Positions 54,612 through 64,000 of a stretch of 64,000 nucleotides of DNA are shown here, piece after piece (position 1 is the stretch's first letter; each line of letters begins with the position of its first letter). The stretch is from Atherinomorus stipes (lineage: Eukaryota > Chordata > Actinopteri > Atheriniformes > Atherinidae). The notes beneath the pieces were generated by a model that saw only the letters and a program-made list of their open reading frames with translations, did no database searches and was not told where the DNA came from. The DNA lies in the NCBI GenBank assembly GCA_023101725.1, contig JALJCO010003062.1, positions 620,001 to 684,000 of the forward strand. The letters run 5' to 3'. The position numbers and the translations under genes were made by a program.

Positions 54612-55035
54612 ATGTTGAGTTCCATTTACCTTGGAACTGGGAAGTGTTTGGAAAACCAGTTAGCAGCCTAGCAAAACAATGTGTTTGGTAAAGTTATTGT
54701 TATTAGCTGATGTTAGCACAGCTGGCATTGTAGTTCACACATACCACGAAAAATGCAAGTTACACTGGAGCAGCTCCTACATCTATACCAACCAATACTA
54801 TGTGTTTGATTTAATGCAACAAAAATTAGTCAGAAGTGCAAGTAAATGTAACATTACAGGAGCTTCTACAATTGCAAACACCGGGCGCGGCCATCTTTAA
54901 ATCTGTACTCTGAGATGGCAGGGATTCTCACACTTTCTGAGTCAGAAATCCCACCTATAGGGGGCCATTCCAGTTGAAACTTCCTACTCAAAACTGGGAA
55001 TCTCCGACTTCCGAGTTCAAATGGAACACAGCATT
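54612..55035. mobile_element. Imperfect inverted-repeat element
   Basis: Left GAGTTCCATTTACCTTGGAA and right TTCCGAGTTCAAATGGAACA are diverged inverted repeats, each followed by a CTGGGA/TCCGAC-type stretch. There is no clear target duplication and no coding capacity. Confidence 0.45.
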
Positions 55036-55229
55036 GAAAGACTGATTGCTAATCTAATCACCTCTGTCAGTTGTAGGCTCATATGAAAGCTCTGATTAGA
55101 TAGTAGATACGTACATCTACAAAAATAATTAAGAATAGGCACTGGAATATGCAGGTATAAAAGATGGATGGGTGGATAGATAGATGGTAACTGGTACCAA
55201 CCCAAGTAAATAAGGAACATTTTGTTTAG

Positions 55230-55700
55230 AAAACTGCTTTTCACGGATAAAAATCACAAAGTGCTGTACTAAACAATAGGTGAAAAGTGGAATATGAAAT
55301 GAATGAGCGTAGCTAAACCAATCAGCCAACAGCTTTCCTAAATAAAAGTGTCTTTTGCTGCTTTTTAAAAGAATCCACAGACGGAAGAACAGAGGCACAT
55401 TATTCCACAGTTTGGGGGCCTGTTTTAAAGAGTTTCTGTGACCTGCAGAAAACCCTGCCCTGGAGATTGGAGGGCATGCCCTGAGAAGCAGGGGCACATC
55501 AAGGGCCTGAACATGCTACGACTGGAAATTTAAAAGTAAGATTTTAAAGTACATCTGAAATTTGACTGGAAGCCAATGCAGACTTGTTAAATTAAGGGTG
55601 ATGTGGGCCGTTCAGGATGTTCCTGTCAAAAGTCTGGTGGCAGAGTCTTGTGTAATCTGAGGACTGTTATGAGTTGTCTACAGGAAATTACAAAAGCAAC
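55230..55700. repeat. Dispersed LINE/SINE-tail repeat, left part
   Basis: It includes AAACTGCTTTTCACGGATAA, ATTATTCCACAGTTTGGGGG, GACTGGAAGCCAATGCAGAC and TTAAGGGTGATGTGGGCCG, wording common to a very widespread fish repeat. It appears to resume at 57148 after the inserted element. The open frame on the minus strand (55129-55497) is treated as repeat-derived. Confidence 0.6.
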
Positions 55701-55701
55701 T

Positions 55702-57147
55702 GGGGTCTCATTTATAAACGTTGCGTACGCACAAAATGGGGCCTGAAACTGGCGTATGCCAGTTTTCACTCAAAAGTTGTGATTTATAAAAAGCAAACTT
55801 GACGGGAAAATGTGCGGTCTCCCACGTTAACTCTGACCCATGCGTATGCAGGTTTTGGAGACTGGGGAAACTGGCAACACAGATGGTAATGTGGGGAACT
55901 GAAACCAGACTGCATCATGATTCCCCTACTGGCAGCACCGGGGTCCTGTCATTTGTATCTAACAGATATTGTGCCCTGGCTGCTTCGCCTGCCAGTTTCT
56001 CCTTCAGCAGAGTGGTTGGTACACATGATTTTTACACAGGAGACTAAGATCGATCCCCGTGTGGGCTCTCGTTTTGTCCTGTCACACTCAAACGTTTATT
56101 TCCCCTTCATATCAAATTTCAATCGTATTGGCTTTAAAGGATTCAAACCAGCAGCGTTATTTATGCTGCAGGTGAGCTGAAACTATAAGAACCTTTCAAA
56201 TAAATAAAAAGGTCCGTAAGCAAACTTATAGGCTATGTTAAATTAACTTTTCATCAAAGTTTTCTCACCATCATCTTCATCTACCAATGATCATCATGGT
56301 AATATATTTACCACATTGATACATAGATTCTGACAAGGTGCGCAGCAGTCAGACTGATTGATGTATAAACATATTACAGTGGGGACACTAATGCTGCGCA
56401 TCGGTGCTGCTGGAGGACCTACAGATGGGAAAATTAGAAGGGAGCGCGTTTTCAGGATTTCCTGGCCCAATGATGATGACCGCCTAATAATCACATTTAC
56501 TTTTGCTGACCACAGCGCGCTCCATGGTGGAGCCATTAATCTCACCAAAGACCGGCGGAGGTGTTTGCAGGCGAGGGGAGGGCACGGGAGGGGGTGACAT
56601 CGCTGCACCACACCAAACAGGTGTTCTGTGTTCTGCACACAGTCGCTCTGACACAGCGTTTCCTTCACAGCGACTTCTTGAACAGACCTCCGTCACATCA
56701 TCACCGCCACAACAACCTGCTGTCACTCAGCAGACTTACGTTTATCTGTGATTCCTGTGACGCCCAAATAAAGTGATTTTGTGAGGCTCCACTTCACCAA
56801 CAAGCAGCTCCACTTCGCGAAATTGCATTTTATTGTCTTTTTGGTTGCCATGATTCAGTTTTAAATGCCTCAGATCAGCTGGCTCATTTATATGCAGAAA
56901 CATCCATGAGGTGCTTTGCATTGACCATTAATGGTAGAAAGTGGGTGTGTAGGGGGTGGAATACCAGCCAAATTCACCTGCGCAAACTTCCAGGAAGACT
57001 GTGATTTATAAAGGGGAAATTGCTTGAATCTGTGCGTACGCACGGTTTTATAAATCTGAATATTTTTTGGTGTACTTAAACTTTTGGTTTTGGGCGTACG
57101 TACACTTTTAGTAAAGATCCTATGCAAAGTTTTATAAATGAGACCCC
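55702..57147. mobile_element. Harbinger-like non-autonomous element
   Basis: The ends GGGGTCTCATTTATAAA and TTTATAAATGAGACCCC are perfect 17-bp inverted repeats. Subterminal GCGTACGCAC and GTGCGTACGCAC motifs and repeated TTTATAAA are typical of a fish Harbinger family. A TWA duplication is not evident. No transposase is seen. It contains copy 3 of the tRNA-cored element (55931-56086). Confidence 0.75.
55931..56086 (+). mobile_element. Short inverted-repeat element with tRNA-like core, copy 3
   Basis: It aligns along its length with 42853-43016: GGCAG, GTCCTGTCA, TTGTGCCCTGGCTGCTT, CAGAGTGGTTGGTACACATG (D-arm-like), GATCGATCCCC (B-box-like) and TTTTGTCCTGTCAC. The terminal repeats are more diverged than in copy 2. 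It lies inside the Harbinger-like element. Confidence 0.6.
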
Positions 57148-57239
57148 AGATCTTTTGAGGACAAAGCATGATTATTATTTTATATAACTGATGTGCATGA
57201 GACCAAGGACAAGAAACAATTTCCATCCCACTTCCTGAC

Positions 57240-58582
57240 ATGATCTGAATTTGGTGCAGGACTGTTTTTCAGTGTAAACAGGTCCTTCAACAATGGGTAA
57301 GGCCTCTGCTCTGCTTATTATTTAGCCATTTACAATGCAAAGAAGGCCGTTTGAAATTTGGAATATACACTGTGTGGTACTTTGCTTTGTAAACCTGTAG
57401 GTGTTAGTGTTTTAGCTCAGTCTGTCCTTTTTATTCTTGAAGGTTTTGTATGTCTTAGTGATCAATGGATTTTTTTTTTTGTAACCTGACCTCTTCAGAT
57501 ATATATATCTCCAAGAGGTTTTTATGTTGCTGATCTCTTCTTCCAACTGTTGATTTGCCCCTCCCCAAGTATCAGGGATATATTTGTAACACGGTATTGA
57601 GTTTACAGTTCCTTCAATCACCCTGATTGATTTGTTTCTATTTGAAGTCGATACCTGGTTAACATGTTCTGAGCGCTGATTTGACGTCATGTTAGTTTCC
57701 CACCAAAGATTTCCATGGGAGACTTGAAATCATCTCCAGCCCTTTTACATGCTTCACTGAAACACATACAGATGGGATATCCCACACTTGTACCTGATAA
57801 AGCCTTTCACTTAAATGATATTTTAGCTCGTAAACATGGATTTCTGAATCTAGAAGAGGAGTAATCCCCAAACATCTCTCTTCAAACTTGGAAGTAATGG
57901 CTCTACATTGTAACCTGAGTCTACAATGTAAATTTCACGCATTGTAGAACTCTAACCTGGATGCTTTGTTTAAGGTAACAAACATCACTGACAAATATTT
58001 GCACGCTGAGTGAGTAGAAATACAAACACATCAATATTTGGAGCAATATTTGGAGTCTAGTACTGCCATAGGTCTCTTCCTAGTTAAAGGGAGTTTTTCC
58101 TCACTTGTGCATGCTAACAGGGGATTGAATCACTGTGAAAATTTTAAGAGATTTGTTGGTTTCCTTGGCAACTTTTGCTTCAATAGTTATAATCAGCTAT
58201 ATTACAATGAGTCTAAATATTATATATAATTATATATTATAACTGGACTAAATAAATAGATAGCACTTATTTACACTAAATAAACCAAATTGAATCAAAC
58301 TTAATCACTTGTCAGCCATGCCTCTTTTGTCTTTTGCACCAGGACTCATTGCAGAGAATACTTGCAAACAGAAAACTGCAAAGAGGCAAACAACAACAAC
58401 GAAAAACATCTTCAATTCATCAACTTCATGAAACATTTTGTTGTTTACAGGGATGCAAAAAAAGACAGTGACAGATCAGGGTTTTTTTTTTCTTTTCAAG
58501 TTACCAAAAATTTTATTTTTATCACTTACTTTGTCACCTTGACAACAACCTCCTTTGGAGTTGCCTGTGTTCTGTAATTTCA

Positions 58583-58584
<2 letters not shown>
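57240..58584. other. No gene supported; LINE-tail-like repeat at 58056-58300
   Basis: A plus-strand short frame near 57713-57864 (48 codons, MGDLKSSPALLHASLKH) and a minus-strand frame at 57412-57690 have no recognised homologues. From 58056, GTCTCTTCCTAGTTAAAGGG and AGTTTTTCCTCACTTG are typical of a common fish repeat tail. Nothing else is supported. Confidence 0.4.

Positions 58585-58672
<88 letters not shown>
58585..58672. repeat. (AT)n microsatellite
   Basis: About 44 uninterrupted AT units. Confidence 0.95.
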
Positions 58673-58674
<2 letters not shown>

Positions 58675-59244
58675 AATTCAGAGAATCGTCCTTCTCCCAA
58701 ACCTCCACCTCAAGTCTAGAAGATGTGGGGGTATGTTAAAGAATTTTCCTCACCGGAACACCTTTTACTACTTTCTATTTCCCACTTTAATAATCAATCT
58801 TGAATACTGGATACCTGTTGAAAATCCCTTCTTTTCCATTTACTCCATCTCTTTTTCGTGTCCACACTTTTCACAGAAAAAGTCCAATAAAGTTGCACAG
58901 TTTTAGGTCTGCTATCTGCTCCCTAAGAAATGGTGCACCATTGCTTTGTGTCGCTTGTGCCCGTTGATCTTAAAAGCCCCCTCCTTAACTGTTTGTACTT
59001 TCTCAGCTTTTATATAATCTGGGAACTCAGAACAAAATGCCAAGTGGTGAAATGGAAATGTAATAAAGTCAAAGCTTCACTTACTCAGCTTCTTTCCATG
59101 ATCTTCATTCTGAAGTTCTCTTTTCTGGCAATCCTCATCAGTCTGATGAACAGGCTGCCCTCAGCTCAGGAATTACCTGCTCGTCTATGACTTTAATACT
59201 GTAAATAATTAACCTGTAGCAGCTCAGGACATTTGGTGGCTCAC

Positions 59245-59320
59245 CTGAAGCAGTCAAATGTAAGAGGATGAGAAGTCCACCTACCAGTACGCCTGGGTTT
59301 AAGGGGATGCCAAAGACCAT
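59245..59320 (-). CDS. Candidate signal-peptide exon (orphan)
   Basis: ATG at 59320, 25 codons and a CAG|GTGAGC donor at phase 1. It encodes MVFGIPLNPGVLVGGLLILL, then HLTAS. The hydrophobic core, the small residues before the border and the phase-1 donor are typical of the first exon of a secreted or type I membrane protein. No second exon was recognised nearby, so it may be chance, a relic or part of an unrecognised gene. Confidence 0.35.
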
Positions 59321-59595
59321 AATGTCCAGAAACTGTTCAATGGAAGAAGGAAAAACTGCACTGGCTTATTGTTTCAACATTTGCATTTAAAAAAAGCTAC
59401 AAACTTCCTTTTAGTGCTCTGTGCTAAGTGACGACAGCTAGCATCATTTTCTCCGCAAAACCTTTAGATAATTAATCTTTTCCACCGTTTCCCCCATACA
59501 AAAGGAAAAGGGAGGAAAGCACGCTATTTTGTCTGGAAAGACCAATGTTGTTATTGTTTTTGTTTTGTTTTGTTTTGTTTTTTTCGTGCTATTAA

Positions 59596-60246
59596 AGGAT
59601 AACTTTCCTTTTTTTCAACCTGGAGCTTATTTCTAGGACTATATCAGTGCATTTACTCACTGGTAAAGTGTCTGCATGACTCCTTGGGAAGATATTACAT
59701 TGAGTCACCCTTCAGTGTACATCCAGTAAAATGGCAGAGACAAGGCAGCCACTATATAAGACATTGTAGTAAAACTCCTTGATTTCATCAATGCTTTAAC
59801 TAGAAAATACGAACGAATGAGTACTATTGTCCTGTGAGTTCAGAGTTTCACAGATTGTGTTGTTGTTGTCTGGGCAGCGAGCTGCTCTTCTCAGCTGTAC
59901 TACGGTTGGAAGCACGCATCGTGAACGCGCGGCCCTGAAAAGTGTGTAGAACACCCTGATAACTAACGGAAAGCTAAATCTGGACTCACAGGACAATAGT
60001 ACTCGTCCATTCGTTCATTCTACTTAAAGTATTGGCGAAAATCAAGGAGTTTTGCTGCAGATAATGCCTTCTATAGTGGCTGCCCCATCCCCGCCATTAT
60101 ATGGATGTAAACCAAAGGGCGGCTCAATGTAATATCTATCTGAAGGACTCAAAGTGATGCAGAAATTTTACCGGTGAGTAAATGTATGTATATACTCCTA
60201 GAAATAAAGTCCAGGTTGGAAAAAAAACAAAACAGAAAGTTATCCT
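59596..60246. mobile_element. TTAA-flanked miniature element, copy 2 of 2
   Basis: The ends AGGATAACTTTC and GAAAGTTATCCT sit inside TTAA flanks (59592-59595 and 60247-60250). It is 651 bp and similar throughout to 26062-26713. Non-coding. Confidence 0.85.
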
Positions 60247-60884
60247 TTAACAGTGGCATATTGTGGAACCTGTGTCTTGCCATAAATCTGTGGCAGTCTG
60301 TCATGATGATTACTGATTGGAACAAAGCAACCAAAATGTTAAATCCAAGACACCGATGGTCTTGCAAATATCACATGGAGAACTGAAGCTTCCCTTTAAT
60401 TGAAGATCAAGAAAGATCAAAAACAAAAATCAATACTTAGCAAGCCAGTTTCATATTTAAATCTAAATGAAAAGTTTGAAAGGAAATGTCCAGGCAACGC
60501 ATTTACAACAAAAATATTAATAATGTCATTCCATGGCAAAATATCAATAAAGTTATTCAGTGATAACCAAATTAATCAAATTATCAATGCTGATGACTTC
60601 TTTGTATCTTCAAATCAATGCTTTCTTTGTGATGACAAAGTTGTGCAACTTTTTTTCTTTATTTTTTAACAATCTTAAACAATTACTTGGAAAAAATCAT
60701 AGTAATTTTTAAAATATATTTTCGCAGACAGCTTTGTTGTTCAAATTTCTACTGATAAACATTTTCCCTAAAAACTCATTTTGACTAATTTGACGATTTG
60801 GTTTAAAAATAGAATAATATTATTAATATAACAGTGGCTTGGGACAACATATGGCACAAGCATAATGACGTGCTTCTCTTTTGT

Positions 60885-60899
60885 CCACAAGGGGGCAGT
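60885..60899 (+). promoter_or_regulatory. CTCF-like motif, plus orientation
   Basis: CCACAAGGGGGCAGT fits the 15-position CTCF core pattern CCASNAGRKGGCRSY at every position. It lies between the NLR/transposon region and the carrier gene. Binding is inferred from the motif alone. Confidence 0.6.
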
Positions 60900-61112
60900 A
60901 AAGTACCTCAAATGACACAATCCCAAGTTTCGATCCTTTTTTTCCGTAGTATGGAAACTTTCTTTCTTTACAAAATAAATTAAAAGAAACTATAAGTAGT
61001 AGAAATGAAAAAACTGCAGGGAAAAAAAGAGAATGATAAATAATGGCAACATCACAGTTTTAAACATCTGAGTAGGAGACAAAGAACAGCTACATTCCTT
61101 TTGTTGATAAAT

Positions 61113-61127
61113 GCTGCCATCTAGTGG
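61113..61127 (-). promoter_or_regulatory. CTCF-like motif, minus orientation
   Basis: The minus strand reads CCACTAGATGGCAGC, again a full match to CCASNAGRKGGCRSY. Together with 60885-60899 it forms a convergent pair 214 bp apart. Confidence 0.6.
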
Positions 61128-61419
61128 ACAGAGTAAAATCACAGCTAAGGGGAAGCGATGGTAAACAAATGCTTTCTGTTTCAAGTGACCCCTGCGCTTC
61201 AAAGCTCTTATCAGCAGTCTGCAGGCAGACGGTCACACTGAGGCTGCTGCAGTCTTCACATCAGGTTCGGTTACATTCAGTAACACGAACAGTTTATCTG
61301 GCAACCAGCCATTATCTTTAAGTAGCACCAAACACACATCACATGACAACCAGTCACCTGACTCACACTTCATTCTGCGAAGGGCAGATTCCAAGAAAGA
61401 GAGGAACCACTCACGTGTT

Positions 61420-63538
61420 TCAAAGTTTTATTATGTACAATAAAAGACATGTGGCTCATCAGCATTTGGAATGATAGTTATCATATTTAAAGATATTGAC
61501 ATCAAAAAAAGCCATTTAAAATATTAATGTTTGAAATGAATAACTATGTTGTGACCTAAGTGTTAGTTTATTAGTAATCTTAAAGTCCGGATCTAACTCT
61601 TTGTTTCATGAGTTTCAGCACATGATTATCTGATTTCAGGACAAAACTTGTTCATGTAATTACAATGTAACTTAACAATTTGACAATTATGCTGCACTTA
61701 AAAAAGAAAACAAAAAAAAACAGAGCAATATAACTGCACCGTAGTGGGTCATGCATATCTCAGTTAATACGAAGTTAACACAAACAAGTAACACTCACTT
61801 TTCTTAATATAAGAAACACACAAAGTTATCTACAAATGGACGGCGTGGTGGGATGCGCATGCAGTCCGTGTGTGGTGAAAGGCAACATTTTTATGTTGTT
61901 TAAGAGTAGATGTCTCATTTTCAATGTTACACGATACTTTTAAGTACAACATAAGGACAGTTAATTTCCTGCAAAGTGATTATAAATATGATAACAGGTT
62001 TAAAATATTCTAAAATTGTCAACGCATTCATAAAATGTGGTAAAATCAGATTACAATTGGACCACATAGAGTACAAAAGCATCTTGGATAATAAAAAGAC
62101 AGGTGTCAAGTTCATGACTAACATTTGTGTTGAAATGCTTTTTCAGTATGAATTTATCCTTTTTCATCCTGCTGAGCCAAACAGTGTGGCTCCGTTCTAC
62201 TCTTCAAGGCCATATAATGACCAAAATCATTGGTTTGTTGATTTGTAAATCAAAAGACATCCACATGTCTCCGTAAAGAGTTGGTAAATACGTGCCTGTG
62301 TTACATATTAGTTTCAAAATGACTAAAATTCCAATATTTAAATGTTAAATATTACCAATGGAAGAAATTCATAGTACTGCTTTTCCTTTTCTAAAATGAT
62401 AAGATTTGACAAAGAGACTTCTTTTGTTCTACAAATCTTCAAATGATTACCATGCGATACTGTGCAATAACATTTTCTGCGCCCGGCTTCTCTTTTCACA
62501 GACAAGACGGTTTCATTAATGATGATGTGAAAAAGAGAAGCTACAGATGTGCAAATAGTTGTCATCTAGGTAAGATTCTGCTGCAAAGAGACAGAGTCTT
62601 CCTGAGATCGACATCTCCTCATTTCCATAAAACTACCGTACACGGAGCACACAGAGTTCTTTGGTAAATTTGCATCAATTCAAAGTCGACTAACTCAAGA
62701 AACAATGTGAATATTGACAGCAAAGTCATCCATCCGTCTCCTGTTCACTACCTTCCTGCTGATTTTTAATGGCCACGTCAGGCTGTAGACACGATGAATA
62801 TGTTACTTCTAAATGTCACTCTGAGCAAAAAGTTGATTTAAAAATGATCAATTTCAGAAATTGAGAGTGAGTATATTCACAGAACAGTGAGCAGGATTTA
62901 GTTTTGAGCCCAACAAACTCTTTTCAGTGTAACTTTTCCATTCATGTTTTCTACACTGATGCCATCAGAACAAACTTCCCTCAACAAGTCTTCACCCTGA
63001 ACCAGTTCAAACTTTGACAACAATTTTCACTGCAATTTCTGTTGCTTGTCTTTTAGAGCCAATTCTGTCATGAAATTATTGTAGCTAAATAAAATGAGTT
63101 AAACAAAAACAAGCACCCATCAGTTCAGCTCGGCACTGTACACCTGCAGAAACATCCCTGGATTTAGTTTAGTTTCCGACTCTGGTCCCTTATTAAATTA
63201 CATATCTTACATTCTTCCTGCTGTCCAGAGTTTCTGTTGTTGCTGAACACAGACATAATGGAGGTCTGACTTTGCTGTCCAAATTTTAATTAAAAACTTC
63301 GGGCCCCTCAAAAATGAAAAAAGGACCTCGCAACATGACTGATTAAATAATCATTGTATGACTGGAGGGTCAGTGTTGGCTCTGAGCTAAAATGTTTGTA
63401 TTAAACTCAAACCAGCTGATTCACAACTGCTGTAAAGTGCTAACAATCCCCCCCCCCCCCCCCCGAATAAAACTGGGCCTTCTCTCTGTGTGCTCGTTTA
63501 CCAAACAGCTGAGTGTGATTCCTTTATAAGTGCTCTCC
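61420..63538 (-). other. Probable 3' UTR of the SLC25A48-like gene
   Basis: This sequence downstream of the stop codon contains none of the transposons seen elsewhere. On the minus strand an AATAAA signal lies near 61427-61432. A C17 run is at 63448-63464. A 2.1-kb UTR is plausible, but its true end cannot be set from sequence alone. Confidence 0.45.
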
Positions 63539-63643
63539 TTAAAAACTCCTGAAGAACTTCAGAGACAGTTCATAGGTCAGAAACATGGTGGAGCTCATCG
63601 GGAAGCCTCGGATGGCGTTTACTGATGCTCCCCGAAAGAAAAC
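63539..63643 (-). CDS. slc25a48: Mitochondrial carrier, last exon (SLC25A48-like)
   Basis: A TTTTTGCAG acceptor is followed by 34 codons and a TAA stop (63541-63539). It encodes VFFRGASVNAIRGFPMSS, then TMFLTYELSLKFFRSF. This is the end of the third repeat of an SLC25 mitochondrial carrier: the odd-numbered helix loop, then the last transmembrane helix. VFFRGxxVNAxRGFPMSxxMFLxYELSL agrees closely with what I recall of vertebrate SLC25A48, an inner-membrane carrier linked to choline transport. Earlier exons would lie to the right of the window. The phase-0 entry fits a terminal exon. Another member of the SLC25A45/47/48 group is possible. Confidence 0.75.
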   Translation of the reverse strand, partial: VFFRGASVNAIRGFPMSSTMFLTYELSLKFFRSF

Positions 63644-64000
63644 CTGCAAAAACAAAACAAGAAGCGATGAGATACTTTAAAAATAAAACTTAGTTTATCT
63701 AAAGTCTCTTTTTACTGGAAGTATTTTGAGCTTTTAACAGTAGTACAACACAAAATTCAAATTGCTGTGCCTCAGATGGTATGAATTGTTTCCAGGAAAT
63801 GTGCCCTCCATGTCTATTGGTTGCCTGGTAACATCATAGTAATGCTAAGCTCCAGGAATACGGTCACAGAAGCCTATATTGTTAAATTTCAAAAAGCTTT
63901 AGCTTTATATTTATGGTGGTGGTTGCTGTGGACTGTGGGTCATAAAGAAGAACTGAATTAAGTCAGCAGAAGTGATGTCCTATTGTAGTAGCTGTGATAG

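Noticed and set aside
55129..55497. Minus-strand 122-codon open frame
   Set aside because: It overlaps a widespread fish repeat tail, whose plus-strand wording explains it.
56294..56668. Minus-strand 124-codon open frame
   Set aside because: It lies within the Harbinger-like non-autonomous element and has no recognisable transposase or Myb-like motif.

Overview
The window looks like teleost fish nuclear DNA. Coding capacity is sparse, exons are spliced, and most of the sequence is transposable elements: Tc1/mariner, hAT, TTAA-flanked miniature elements, L1 and other LINE fragments, a tRNA-derived SINE, microsatellites and long C runs. The genes that can be recognised belong to the expanded fish NLRC3-like (NLR-C) family: N-terminal repeat exons, a FISNA/NACHT exon, LRR exons and a C-terminal B30.2 (PRY-SPRY) exon. 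This layout is characteristic of teleosts. All NLR pieces lie on the minus strand.

Layout. (1) 1.8-6.5 kb: the 5' part of one NLRC3-like gene (gene A), with a 5' UTR exon, a start exon and four 108-bp repeat exons in a 660-bp dimeric array. No NACHT exon is present before the left edge. (2) 7.2-16.7 kb: a transposon field with a Tc1 copy carrying two nested insertions. (3) 17.5-41.2 kb: an almost complete NLRC3-like gene (gene B). Twelve coding exons have matching splice phases, and their summed length is one base over a multiple of three. The extra base is explained by a G7 run in the B30.2 exon. Most of its long introns consist largely of identifiable transposons. (4) 43.5-54.3 kb: a broken NLR copy (pseudogene C) with 5' exons, a NACHT exon lacking its ATP-binding half, a decayed B30.2 exon and a stray 122-bp NACHT-exon duplicate. 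It is interrupted by a Tc1 element that contains a THAP-domain transposon, which in turn contains a miniature element. (5) 55-60.3 kb: further transposons and one possible signal-peptide exon. (6) 60.9-64 kb: two convergent CTCF-like motifs, then the last exon and probable long 3' UTR of a mitochondrial carrier closely resembling SLC25A48.

NLR proteins of this type are thought to act as cytosolic sensors or regulators in innate immunity. In that model the N-terminal repeats and helical segment recruit partners, the NACHT ATPase drives oligomerisation, and the LRR and B30.2 parts bind ligand or target. That role is family knowledge, not something the sequence proves. I did not find a convincing wholly new biological system. 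The most notable items are the tandem exon array, the NACHT tract shared by gene B and pseudogene C (gene-conversion-like), the inverted THAP duplication nested three levels deep, a short inverted-repeat element with a tRNA-like core, and the paired CTCF-like sites at the cluster edge. All identities and boundaries were read by eye.
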